From: Oscillospiraceae bacterium
GTDB taxonomy: Bacteria > Bacillota > Clostridia > Oscillospirales > Oscillospiraceae
Reading direction: 5' to 3'
Length of the DNA: 45,580 nucleotides
Assembly: GCA_017412765.1 (NCBI GenBank)
Contig: JAFPWN010000007.1
Location: 1 to 45,580 of the forward strand
In this document: piece after piece, positions 6,929 to 14,990 of the stretch
How the letters are laid out: the number at the start of each line of letters is the position of its first letter
Position numbering within the stretch: the stretch's first letter is position 1
Position numbers and translations under genes: made by a program
The notes under the pieces: model-generated
Databases searched by the model: none
The model's input: the letters and a program-made list of their open reading frames with translations, nothing else
Told to the model about the DNA's origin: nothing

Positions 6929-7120
6929 ATGATTTATTTTTGGATTGCTCTTGCGCTTCTCGCTCTCGGCGAGGCTTTTCTCGCTGTTCGCCTTTCGCGG
7001 CTTGAAAAAGCGCGCGGCGAGGAAGCGAGCGAGGAGAAGCTCGAGAGATTTTCGCAGGCCGTTGCCGAGATACTCAGCTATGACCTCGAGCGGGCGAAGG
7101 AGGCGATGAAGAATGAGTAA
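6929..7120 (+). CDS. Small membrane-anchored phage-module protein, unknown
   Basis: This is a 63-residue protein with a hydrophobic N-terminal segment (IYFWIALALLALGEAFLAV, residues 2-20) followed by a charged coiled-coil-like helix (about 22-63). GAAAGGAG precedes the ATG, and the gene overlaps the portal start by 8 bp. One membrane helix plus a coiled coil is compatible with a spanin- or holin-like accessory or an assembly anchor, but the position between terL and portal is unusual for a holin. Function unknown. Confidence 0.6.
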   Translation: MIYFWIALALLALGEAFLAVRLSRLEKARGEEASEEKLERFSQAVAEILSYDLERAKEAMKNE

Positions 7121-8597
7121 CGCGGGCTTTACGCCGACGCCGGAGAGAGTTCTGAAGCTCTGGAAGAAGGGGCGCGATTATAACGACTCCGTTAACCTTG
7201 CCGGTACGGTCGGCACGAACGAAAGCTTCTTCATCGGCAGACAGTGGGAGGGAGTCAAGGCAAACGGACTTCCGACCCCGGTGTTCAACATTCTCAAGCG
7301 CGATGTGCTGTTCGTGGTTTCAAGTATAACCTCCGACGCGCTCGGTGTGATGGCATCGCCGGTTTCCGGCTCCGCCGAGAACGAAGAAACGCGCCTTGAA
7401 GCGAAGGTGCTGAACGGCGAGCTGAACGCTCTTGCCGAGGTCAACGAGCTTCCGACCATCGCGCGGGCTATCGCGCGGGACGCGGCGGTGCGCGGCGACG
7501 GCTGCCTTTACAGCTGGTGGGATCCGGCGATCTCGCTGGGCGACGGCAGAATGGGCGCCGTGCGAACGGAGCTTATCGAAAATACGCGCGTTTACTTCGG
7601 AAATCCCAATGACGGCGAGGTCGAATCGCAGCCCTATATCATTATAGAGAGCCGCGAGAGCCCTGAGAAGGTGCGCGAAAGGGCAGCGCTATACGGCAAT
7701 GAGCGCGCGGAGGATATAGCTCCGGAGCGCAACGACGACAAATGCACCGTTCTTCTGACGCTCTGGAGAGCTGATGACGGCGGCATACACGGCTTTGAGA
7801 GCTGCGGCGAGCAGACGGTCAGACCGGAATTCGATCTCGGGATACGCCGCTATCCGATAACCTGGCTCCAGTGGGACAAGGTCACGGATTCCTACCACGG
7901 CGAGGCGATGATCTCGGGGCTGATACCGAATCAGATATTCATAAACAAGGCGTGGGCAATGAGCGCGCTGAGCCTTATGACGACCGCATACCCGAAGGTC
8001 ATTTACGACAAGACGCGCATCCAGAAGTGGGATAACCGCGTAGGCGCGGCGATAGGAGTGCAGGGCGGAGATATGAACAGCGTTGCGCGGATTATGGATC
8101 CCGCGCAGGTCAGCCCGCAGATTGCGCAGTTTCTCGAGATGGCGATCGAGCAGACGAACCGCTCGCTCGGCGCGTCCTCCGCGGCTCTCGGAGACGTAAA
8201 GCCCGAGAACACCTCCGCGATCATCGCGCTCCAGCGCGCCGCGGCGACGCCGAACGAGATCACAAAGCAGAATCTGCGCCGCGCGCTCGAGAGCCTTATG
8301 CGAGTGTATCTCGAGTTCATCGTGAGCTGTTACGGCGTGAGAAAGGTCTGGGACGGCGAGGAGGAGCGCCTCTTTGATTTCGGAGCGCTCAGGGAAAGAC
8401 CGTGGAGCGTAAAGATCGAGGTCGGCGCAAGCACTTACTTCTCCGAGATAGCGGGGATCCAGACCCTCGATAAGCTGCTCGCAGACGGTCACATAACGCT
8501 CGCGCAGTATCTGAGGCGCATACCGGAGGGCTATATTCCGGATAAGCGCGGACTTATGAACGAGATAAGAGGAGGTGATGAGCATGGAGGAAATTAA
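7113..8597 (+). CDS. Phage portal protein
   Basis: This 494-residue protein lies directly after terL and before the capsid genes. The N-terminal NESFFIGRQWEGV and VFNILKRDVLFVVSSI segments and the central SGLIPNQIFINKAWAMSALS helix match portal proteins of short-tailed phages of Firmicutes. The dodecameric portal forms the DNA channel at one capsid vertex and docks the terminase. AAGGAGG lies 9 bases upstream of the ATG. The frame is full length with no interruption. Confidence 0.85.
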   Translation: MSNAGFTPTPERVLKLWKKGRDYNDSVNLAGTVGTNESFFIGRQWEGVKANGLPTPVFNILKRDVLFVVSSITSDALGVMASPVSGSAENEETRLEAKVLNGELNALAEVNELPTIARAIARDAAVRGDGCLYSWWDPAISLGDGRMGAVRTELIENTRVYFGNPNDGEVESQPYIIIESRESPEKVRERAALYGNERAEDIAPERNDDKCTVLLTLWRADDGGIHGFESCGEQTVRPEFDLGIRRYPITWLQWDKVTDSYHGEAMISGLIPNQIFINKAWAMSALSLMTTAYPKVIYDKTRIQKWDNRVGAAIGVQGGDMNSVARIMDPAQVSPQIAQFLEMAIEQTNRSLGASSAALGDVKPENTSAIIALQRAAATPNEITKQNLRRALESLMRVYLEFIVSCYGVRKVWDGEEERLFDFGALRERPWSVKIEVGASTYFSEIAGIQTLDKLLADGHITLAQYLRRIPEGYIPDKRGLMNEIRGGDEHGGN

Positions 8598-8805
8598 GGA
8601 GGCTGCCGCAGAGAAAGCCGCCGAGGAGAAGGTTGAGGAAGCAAAGCCGGACGAGCTTGAAGCGGTGCGCCGGGAAAACGAGGAGCTGAGAATGAAGCTC
8701 CGCATCATGGAGCAGAACGAGCTGAACCGCTCCCGCAGCGCCGGAACGCGCCATACGGAATCGCAGCAGAAGCCGTACGATCCCTTCGACGAGGCGTGGC
8801 TTTAA
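8584..8805 (+). CDS. Scaffold-like small coiled-coil protein
   Basis: This 73-residue, highly charged, alanine/glutamate-rich helical protein (EEIKEAAAEKAAEEKVEEAK) sits between portal and major capsid, where scaffolding proteins are encoded. The ATG at 8584 is 8 bases after AGAGGAGG (8568-8575) and is preferred over the GTG at 8575 and the ATG at 8578. It overlaps the portal gene by 14 bp. It is shorter than typical scaffolds, so it may be a minimal scaffold or a portal-capsid adaptor. Confidence 0.55.
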   Translation: MEEIKEAAAEKAAEEKVEEAKPDELEAVRRENEELRMKLRIMEQNELNRSRSAGTRHTESQQKPYDPFDEAWL

Positions 8806-8878
8806 GGGGCACTTGAGCCCAAAATTCCACCTTTACGGTGTTTACATATATATATCTAATTAAGAAAGGAAAAATCAA

Positions 8879-9730
8879 ATGAGCATAAATCTTGCAACCA
8901 AAGCATCCGACAAGGTAGTCGAGAAATTCCACAAGGACAGCTGCACCGAGGGCCTCTTCAACGAGCGCTACAACTGGACGGGCGTCAAGACCCTACAGAT
9001 CTACACCGTTCAGAGCCCCGATCTCAACAACTACAACGCCTCCGCCGCGGCAGGCGTAAACCGCTTCGGCCCCATGACCGAGCTTGGCGACACCATGCAG
9101 GAGATGAGCGTAGCCGACGACAAGGCGTTCAACGCCACCATCGACAAGGGCAACAACACGAGCCAGATGATGATCAAGAGCGCCTCCGCCATCCTCAAGC
9201 AGACCACCGAGGAAAAGATCATCCCCTACGTCGATAAGTACCGCCTCGCAAAGCTCGCCGCGGGCGCCGGCGGAAAGAAGTATTCCGTCACCATCACCGA
9301 CGCGAATATCGTCTCCGAGATCTTCGCCGCGGGAGTGGCGATGTCAAACGCCGGCGTTCCCAAATCCGGCAGAGTTCTCTTTATCGGAGAGACGAACGCC
9401 ATGAAGCTCAAGCTCGCCGGCGTTCTCTACAACTCCGACAGCGCTGCCCACGAAGCGATCGTAAACGGCGCCGTCGGCGTGATCGACGGCACCCAGCTCC
9501 GCGTAGTTCCCGACGACTATCTTCCCGCCGGCGTGAACTTTATGATAGTCCGCAAGGGCTGCGCCGTTGCGCCCGTAAAGGTCGAGACCTACCGCGTTAT
9601 CGAGGACGACGCTACCGTTGACGGCAGTATCGTTCAGGGACGCATTCTCCACGACTGCTTCGTTATCGACGCGCTGAAAAACGGCATCTACGCCGTCTAT
9701 TCCACCGCACAGCCCTCAGGTAACGACTGA
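8879..9730 (+). CDS. Major capsid protein
   Basis: This 283-residue protein has the composition and layout of a HK97-fold coat protein. It has an N-terminal arm, a mixed core with TEEKIIPYVDKYRLAKLA, and a C-terminal beta-rich part (GTQLRVVPDDYLPAGVNFM, then the repeated short strands typical of the A domain). AAGAAAGGAAAAA lies upstream of the ATG, and the gap of 73 bp before it is the largest in the module. The codon choice here is strongly biased to C-ending codons, more than in the neighbours, consistent with selection for high expression. Confidence 0.85.
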   Translation: MSINLATKASDKVVEKFHKDSCTEGLFNERYNWTGVKTLQIYTVQSPDLNNYNASAAAGVNRFGPMTELGDTMQEMSVADDKAFNATIDKGNNTSQMMIKSASAILKQTTEEKIIPYVDKYRLAKLAAGAGGKKYSVTITDANIVSEIFAAGVAMSNAGVPKSGRVLFIGETNAMKLKLAGVLYNSDSAAHEAIVNGAVGVIDGTQLRVVPDDYLPAGVNFMIVRKGCAVAPVKVETYRVIEDDATVDGSIVQGRILHDCFVIDALKNGIYAVYSTAQPSGND

Positions 9731-10122
9731 TGATCACGGCGGGGGAGATTTTTGAGTGCGCTATGGCACTCATAGATGAGCTTGATGAGGAGGGCAGAGC
9801 GTATTCGGCTGAAACCGAGACTTACGCCCGCCGCTCTCCGGCGATCATATCTTCCCTCGCCGAGGAAGCGCGGAGGATCCTGGGTAAGAGAGGCGATTAC
9901 GGCATTCTCGACGACCTCGAGGACATAGTCGAGGACGTGAGCGACAGCTACGCCGTGGGGATACTTCCCTACGGCCTTGCCGCGGCTCTTCTCAATGATG
10001 AAAATCCTGCCTCCGCGTCATTTCTCCAGGCGAGATATGAGGAGATGAGAGACTGGTACGCCGAGCATACTCCTGCCGAGGAGGAAGAGATCGAGGATAT
10101 TTACGGAGTTTACGAGTGGTGA
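9730..10122 (+). CDS. Head-tail connector/adaptor-like protein
   Basis: This 130-residue mostly helical protein follows the capsid gene with a one-base stop/start overlap (TGATG). Its size, helical character, acidic C-terminus (EEEEIEDIYGVY) and place in the order portal-scaffold-capsid-connector match gp6-like adaptors that sit under the portal. No specific motif is visible, so the identification is by context. Confidence 0.6.
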   Translation: MITAGEIFECAMALIDELDEEGRAYSAETETYARRSPAIISSLAEEARRILGKRGDYGILDDLEDIVEDVSDSYAVGILPYGLAAALLNDENPASASFLQARYEEMRDWYAEHTPAEEEEIEDIYGVYEW

Positions 10123-10126
10123 GAAG

Positions 10127-12310
10127 ATGGCGAAGATCACTGAAAACAAGCGCGAGAGTATCCTCTCAATAAAAAAATGGCTCGGAATTAACGAAACCGG
10201 CTCCGCGCTCAGAGAGGGCGAGGGTGAGAGATGCGAGAACTTCCGCGTTACCGACGGCGGACTTCTTCAGAAGCGCCCCGGAAGCCGCAGCGCCGCGCTT
10301 CTCACTCAGAGCTTCAAGCCGGTCGTAACGGAAACCGAGACCATAGTAAAGTCGTGGGGCGAGCCGTCAAAAACGCTCAGGCTCTACCCGAGAGTCGAGG
10401 CGACCGGCGCGGAAACGCTCGCGCTTAAGGGTGCGCGCTTCGACGCGGACTTCGGGCATAGCGCGAACCACACGGGCTGGTATCTTGACACCGTTGACAA
10501 CGTCGTGACCGGCATAGCCGATCTCTTCCCGGTCTCGCAGCTTTACAGCGCGACCGTTTCGGAGAGAGAAAGGACGGAGACGAAGGAGGCACGCTATTCC
10601 GGTCAGCCAAAGAGCGAATGGAGCGGTGAGATGGAGGATTACATCTACGCCTGGTTCATCTTATACGACTCTCTTAAGTGGAACGGATACGAGTACGTCG
10701 GAGAAAATCCGCAGATAGTCAATAACGGCGACTTCAGCGCGTTCGACGGCACGAGGTTTACCGTTCTGACGTCGGACAACCGCCCGGTGAGCTTTTTCCG
10801 GAAGCCGGCTCAGAAGCCGACGGAGGCGGATTATTTAGCGGAGGCGACGAAAGCCGGATATATCGGCAAGCCGAAGCTGAACAGCAGCCACGATAACTAT
10901 ATGTCGGTTACGGACACGCCTCTCTGGAGCCTTTGGCTCAAGGTTGACGTTCTGAAGGAGACCGAGTATATATGGACTCTCAGAAGCCTTGCCGTCGAGC
11001 CGAATCCCGCGGAGGATATTGCCGTAAAGGCGCTGTGGACGGGTATAGTCGGCGGCAGCGAGAGAATAGTCGCGGCCTGCAGCGGCGCGCTCTGGTCGCT
11101 CTCCGGCTCGGGCGCGAGCCTTGAAAGGGTGCAGCTCGGAACTGTCGATACCTCCGGCGCCGTCACGCTTTTCGGCTTTGAGGATAAGCTTTATATTCTC
11201 GCGGCGGGGCAGTACAAGGTATGGGACGGCGAGGCTGTCCTGCCGGTCAGGGCTTATCCGCCTTACGTTCCGCCCTCAGACCCGGAAGAGGAGGCTTCGC
11301 CGGACTATATAACAGACGGCTCCGCGGCGAAAATGCGCTGCGCCGAGATATTCTCCGGAGCAAAGGGCGCGAGGGTGATGCTCTGCGGCGACGGAACGAA
11401 CAGGATCATATATTCCGGCTTTGACGAGGGCGGCAGGGCGCGCGCGGACTCCTTTCCGGCGGGCAATGAGCTGCTTGTCGGCGACGCGAACACACCGGTA
11501 ACGGCGCTTATACGCCACTATGACAGGCTGCTCTGTTTTAAAAAAGGCTCCGCTTGGGTCATCACGCCCGACGGAAACGGCTTTTCCGTCTCTCCGATGA
11601 ACCGCGCCGTAGGCTGCGACGCCATGGGCGAGGCAATGATCGTCAACAACCGCCCGCGCACGCCGGACGGCGGCTCGATCATGGAGTGGACAAACGCCGC
11701 CCTCACCGGCTCCTACCGCAACGCAAAGAGCATATCAGACAGAGTGAAGGTCACGCTCTCGTCTTTCCCGATGGAAGAAGTCCGCACATTTTACGACAAA
11801 TATTCCGGCGAATACTACGTAATATCGCCGGACTGCCGCGCGCTCGTCCATAACACCGTCATAGATGCCTGGTATCTCTACACGCGCTTTGACGCGGCCG
11901 AGCTCATAAGCTTCCACGGACTTGTCTACTTCGGAACGCGTGACGGACACGTGCGCCTTCTAAGCAGGGAGTTCTGCGACGATGAGGGCGAGGCGATCGC
12001 CTGCCGCTGGGAATCAGGCGCTGCCGGACTCGGCAGCGAATACGCGTTCAAGCGCGCGCTCGGGCTCTGGCTTGCTCTTGACGCCGGTGAAAAGGCAGCG
12101 GTGAGCGTTTCCGTTATAACAAACGCCGGGGAGACAAAGCCCGTGAGGGTGGAAGCCGACGCTCTCGCGCTCCCGCGCACCAGACTAGTTCGGATCAAGA
12201 CCGGGAAAGCGAGCCACTTCAAGCTCGCCGTAACCTCCGAGAGCGCGAATGAAAGCGCTACGGTGCAGTTTATCGACCTCAGGGCGATCAGGGGAGGCTA
12301 TGCGCGATGA
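10127..12310 (+). CDS. Neck/stopper-like large structural protein (podovirus type)
   Basis: This 727-residue beta-rich protein begins with a short helix and the phrase ENFRVTDGGLLQKRPGSR. That phrase is common in large neck or tail-hub proteins of short-tailed phages, where a multi-bladed beta-propeller closes the portal channel. Repeated blade-like strands are visible, such as RIIYSGFDEGG, RLLCFKKGSAWVI and GEYYVISPDCRAL. It follows the connector by 4 bp and overlaps the CHAP-like gene (ATGA). No tail tape measure or tail tube gene is present, so this is probably the last virion protein encoded. Confidence 0.65.
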   Translation: MAKITENKRESILSIKKWLGINETGSALREGEGERCENFRVTDGGLLQKRPGSRSAALLTQSFKPVVTETETIVKSWGEPSKTLRLYPRVEATGAETLALKGARFDADFGHSANHTGWYLDTVDNVVTGIADLFPVSQLYSATVSERERTETKEARYSGQPKSEWSGEMEDYIYAWFILYDSLKWNGYEYVGENPQIVNNGDFSAFDGTRFTVLTSDNRPVSFFRKPAQKPTEADYLAEATKAGYIGKPKLNSSHDNYMSVTDTPLWSLWLKVDVLKETEYIWTLRSLAVEPNPAEDIAVKALWTGIVGGSERIVAACSGALWSLSGSGASLERVQLGTVDTSGAVTLFGFEDKLYILAAGQYKVWDGEAVLPVRAYPPYVPPSDPEEEASPDYITDGSAAKMRCAEIFSGAKGARVMLCGDGTNRIIYSGFDEGGRARADSFPAGNELLVGDANTPVTALIRHYDRLLCFKKGSAWVITPDGNGFSVSPMNRAVGCDAMGEAMIVNNRPRTPDGGSIMEWTNAALTGSYRNAKSISDRVKVTLSSFPMEEVRTFYDKYSGEYYVISPDCRALVHNTVIDAWYLYTRFDAAELISFHGLVYFGTRDGHVRLLSREFCDDEGEAIACRWESGAAGLGSEYAFKRALGLWLALDAGEKAAVSVSVITNAGETKPVRVEADALALPRTRLVRIKTGKASHFKLAVTSESANESATVQFIDLRAIRGGYAR

Positions 12311-12897
12311 CGGCTCTGGAGATTGCAAGAGGCGAGATAGGCGTCTGTGAATCGCCGCCCGGCTCGAATGAAGTCAAGTACAACGACTGGTACTACTCGC
12401 GCCGAGTTTCCGGCGAGGCTTATCCGTGGAGCATGGCGTTCGTTCAGTGGTGCTTTTATATGAGCGGCGAGCCGCTTCCGTATAAGACGGCGTCCTGCTC
12501 CGCGCTGCTGCGCTGGTTTCGCAGAAACGCGCCGCAGAGGGTAAACTCATCTCCCGCGCCGGGGGATATTGCGATATTCTCCTGCGGTCGCGCCGGCATC
12601 GTAGAGAGCTTCACTCAGTACACGCTTACCTGCATTGAGGGCGGCGCTTCACCGGGAAACGTGGCTGACGGCGGCGAGGTCATGCGCGCGACGCGCAGGA
12701 TATCGGACGTGACCGCGTTTATAAGATGGGAGGAGATATTGACCGGCGAAGAGATTTATAAAAGGCTTTCCGAATACCTCGGCTCAAGGTCCGCGCCGGG
12801 CAGGGCAAAGAGCCTCGGAATACCCTGCGGCGCCGGAAATGCCCTTGACACGCACGAGGGCGAAGAAGAAAGCATAAAATATGGGACGGGTCACTGA
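12307..12897 (+). CDS. CHAP-like phage lysin homologue with lost active-site residues
   Basis: This 196-residue protein resembles phage CHAP amidases: SNEVKYNDWYY, YPWSMAFVQWCF, TASCSALLRW, GDIAIF, GIVES and IEGGAS all fit the family frame. In active members the motif reads PWC, with the Cys as nucleophile; a His precedes GIVE and an Asn follows IEG. Here these positions are Ser42, Arg95 and Gly113, so peptidoglycan hydrolysis is unlikely. The C-terminal region after residue 145 begins like the family's cell-wall-binding tail (EEIYKRLSEYL) but ends abruptly. GGGGAGG is well spaced upstream. It may be a decayed lysin or a re-used structural protein. Confidence 0.7.
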   Translation: MTALEIARGEIGVCESPPGSNEVKYNDWYYSRRVSGEAYPWSMAFVQWCFYMSGEPLPYKTASCSALLRWFRRNAPQRVNSSPAPGDIAIFSCGRAGIVESFTQYTLTCIEGGASPGNVADGGEVMRATRRISDVTAFIRWEEILTGEEIYKRLSEYLGSRSAPGRAKSLGIPCGAGNALDTHEGEEESIKYGTGH

Positions 12898-12906
12898 CCC
12901 GTCCCA
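12882..12906. terminator. Bidirectional terminator at the end of the phage module
   Basis: A 12-bp perfect inverted repeat (TGGGACGGGTCA and its complement) with a one-base centre contains the stop codon of the CHAP-like gene. T-rich sequence flanks it on both strands. It separates the module from the convergent kinase-like gene at 12924-13541. Confidence 0.8.
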
Positions 12907-12923
12907 CAGAGCTTTATGTATTT

Positions 12924-13541
12924 TTACAGCCTTTTCGCGCTTTTGAGAAATGCGATCACCGTGCGTACAGCGCCATCCACGCCGGTCATTGAGGTGTTTA
13001 TGCACAGATCGTGGTTATACACGTCGCCCCAGGTTTCGCCGGTGAAGCTGCGGTAGAAATTCGACCTGCCCTTGTCCATCTTCTTTAGGCGCTTTTCCGC
13101 GTCCTTGCGCCCAAGCCCGTAGCGCTCCATAATACGGTTTATGCGGCTCTCATCCTCGGCGCGCAGGAATATCTTTACGCAGTCGGGGTCATCGCGCAGA
13201 ACGTACTCGGCGCATCTGCCGACTATTATGCAGCTGCCCTGAGAGGCGAGCTCCTTTATGACCGTAGCCTGCGCGGCGTATGCCGAGAAGGACACGGGAA
13301 TGTCATACTGCGGAACGAGCGAGCCGGGAGAGTGGGTGGATACGAGGTTAAAGAGAAACGAGCGCGACGAGGTCTCCTCGAGGGAGTCGATGTATTCGGG
13401 GCTGAGACCCGCCTTGTCCGCGGCAAGCTCGATGAGCTGGCGCTCGTAGACCGGAATGCCCAGCTCGCGGCCAAGAGCCTTCGCTACGCTTGCGCCTCCG
13501 GACCCGTACTGGCGGCTGATTGCTATTACGATTCGCTTCAT
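12924..13541 (-). CDS. Cytidylate kinase-like (P-loop) family protein
   Basis: This 205-residue protein starts with KRIVIAISRQYGSGGASVAK, the modified P-loop (GSGG) of the cytidylate-kinase-like family common in Clostridia. The internal ETSSRSFLFNL, GRCAEYVL and EDESRINRIMERYGL segments match the lid and LID-adjacent helices. True CMP kinases phosphorylate CMP/dCMP; the substrate of this subfamily is uncertain. The ATG at 13541 follows AAAAGGGGG; an upstream in-frame extension lacks a ribosome binding site. It is transcribed divergently from the DUF1015 gene. Confidence 0.8.
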   Translation of the reverse strand: MKRIVIAISRQYGSGGASVAKALGRELGIPVYERQLIELAADKAGLSPEYIDSLEETSSRSFLFNLVSTHSPGSLVPQYDIPVSFSAYAAQATVIKELASQGSCIIVGRCAEYVLRDDPDCVKIFLRAEDESRINRIMERYGLGRKDAEKRLKKMDKGRSNFYRSFTGETWGDVYNHDLCINTSMTGVDGAVRTVIAFLKSAKRL

Positions 13542-13566
13542 AAAAATGCCCCCTTTTCTACGATAT

Positions 13567-13595
13567 ATTATACCATTTCGGCGTCCGCTCCGCAA
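13567..13595 (-). promoter_or_regulatory. Promoter of the kinase-like gene
   Basis: On the minus strand: -35 TTGCGG (13595-13590), 17-bp spacer, -10 TATAAT (13572-13567), 26 bp before the start codon. Confidence 0.55.
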
Positions 13596-13604
13596 GGGCG
13601 AGAA

Positions 13605-13633
13605 TTGACAAAATCACGCAATACTGTTAAAAT
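13605..13633 (+). promoter_or_regulatory. Promoter of the DUF1015 gene
   Basis: TTGACA (13605-13610), 17-bp spacer, TAAAAT (13628-13633), 27 bp before the ATG. It is back-to-back with the kinase-like gene's promoter. Confidence 0.7.
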
Positions 13634-13659
13634 AATTGAAATGAAACGAGGTCGATACT

Positions 13660-14871
13660 ATGGAAAATTCGATTTTCAGACCGGCTGACATTCTGATACC
13701 TAAGGCTGCGGATATGCGCGCGTGGAGCGTGATCGCCTGCGACCAGTTCACCTCAGAGCGTGAGTACTGGGACAGAGTGCGCTCTCTCGTCGGAGATAGC
13801 CCGAGCACGCTGAATATGATCGTTCCGGAGGCGCATCTGAGCGACGAGCCTGCGCTCGACGCCGCGCGGAGAGCGAGCGCCGCGATGGAGGAGTACCTCG
13901 CGGGCGATATTTTCACGCTCTTCCGCGATTCGTATATCTACGTCGAGCGAACGGTGACCGGAGGAGTGCGAAAAGGCGTAGTCGGAATGATCGACCTTGA
14001 AAAATACAATTTCCAGTACGATGCGAAAACGCCTGTCCGCTCATCAGAGCGCACCGTTGCCGAGCGCCTGCCCGCGAGAATGCTCATCCGCGACTGCGCG
14101 GCGCTGGAGCTTCCGCACTCGCTTCTGCTCATTAACGATAAGGAGAAGAGCGTTATCGAGCCGTTTGGGGAAAAACGCGCCTCACTTCCCGTCGTATATG
14201 ACTTCGACCTCATGGAGGGCGGAGGCCACATCACCGGCAGACTTATCGAGGGAGAGGCGGCAAGAGAGCTTTCAGAGCGCTTCGATTCTCTGCCCGGCGA
14301 CCTGAAATTCATAGTCGGGGACGGCAACCACTCGCTCGCCGCGGCAAAGGAGCTGTGGAACAAGCTCAGAGCGGGACTCAGTCCGGAGGAGATAGAAAAT
14401 CACCCCGCGCGCTTCGCTCTCTGCGAGGTAAACAACGTCTACGACAACGGGATCCGCTTCGAGCCTATCCACCGCATAATGTTCGGTATAGACCCGTGGA
14501 AGCTATATGATGAGATGCGCGAAAAGCTCGAAAGCCCTGACGGACGCGAGGTTACCGTGGTCATCGGCGGCGAGAGAGTCGGCAAAGTCAGGCTGAAGGG
14601 CAGAAGCTTCGGCAAAATGGTTGACATAATGCAGGAGGTGCTCGAGGAGTACGAGTCGGTCTACGAGGGCACGCTCGACTATATCCACGATGAGGAGAGC
14701 CTGATCGCGCTGACCGAAGCCGAGGAGAGCCTCGGGATACTGATGCCGACGATCGAAAAGCGCGATCTCTTCGAGACAGTCTCGCGCGACGGGGTTTTCC
14801 CGAAAAAGAGCTTCTCGATAGGTCACGCGCGGGATAAGCGCTACTATCTCGAGTGCAGAAAAATAAGATAA
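13660..14871 (+). CDS. DUF1015 family protein
   Basis: This 403-residue protein has the family's hallmarks: an opening FRPADILIPK, then WSVIACDQFTSEREYW, and the central GDGNHSLAAAKELW motif (about residue 228). DUF1015 proteins are widespread in Clostridia and are often near serine biosynthesis genes. A catalytic role has been proposed for relatives but is not settled. Here the next gene on the same strand is homoserine dehydrogenase, separated by a terminator and a new promoter, so the two are neighbours but not an operon. Length is normal for the family. Confidence 0.85.
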   Translation: MENSIFRPADILIPKAADMRAWSVIACDQFTSEREYWDRVRSLVGDSPSTLNMIVPEAHLSDEPALDAARRASAAMEEYLAGDIFTLFRDSYIYVERTVTGGVRKGVVGMIDLEKYNFQYDAKTPVRSSERTVAERLPARMLIRDCAALELPHSLLLINDKEKSVIEPFGEKRASLPVVYDFDLMEGGGHITGRLIEGEAARELSERFDSLPGDLKFIVGDGNHSLAAAKELWNKLRAGLSPEEIENHPARFALCEVNNVYDNGIRFEPIHRIMFGIDPWKLYDEMREKLESPDGREVTVVIGGERVGKVRLKGRSFGKMVDIMQEVLEEYESVYEGTLDYIHDEESLIALTEAEESLGILMPTIEKRDLFETVSRDGVFPKKSFSIGHARDKRYYLECRKIR

Positions 14872-14876
14872 TACAA

Positions 14877-14905
14877 GGGGCGGAGCGCTTCCGCCCCATT
14901 ATTTT
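14877..14905 (+). terminator. Terminator after the DUF1015 gene
   Basis: GGGGCGGA pairs with TCCGCCCC around a GCGCT loop, followed by ATTATTTTGC. It begins six bases after the stop codon. Confidence 0.8.
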
Positions 14906-14926
14906 GCAATTTAATTAATAAAAGTG

Positions 14927-14956
14927 TTGAAATTCAGACCGTAAATATGGTATCAT
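14927..14956 (+). promoter_or_regulatory. Promoter of hom-lysC
   Basis: TTGAAA (14927-14932), 18-bp spacer, TATCAT (14951-14956), 34 bp before the start of hom. The leader is too short for a lysine riboswitch or T-box. Confidence 0.6.
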
Positions 14957-14990
14957 ATTACGCGACAAATTCTTATATAGGGTGATACTG

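Noticed and set aside
2734-12897. Serine recombinase as the integrase of the phage head cassette
   Set aside because: It is separated from the cassette by a terminator, a tRNA, a small minus-strand ORF and about 400 bp of AT-rich DNA. It clusters with mobilisation genes and differs from the cassette in base composition.
14872-14990. Lysine riboswitch or T-box upstream of hom-lysC
   Set aside because: After the terminator and promoter only about 30 bases of leader remain, too short for either element, and no T-box sequence is present.
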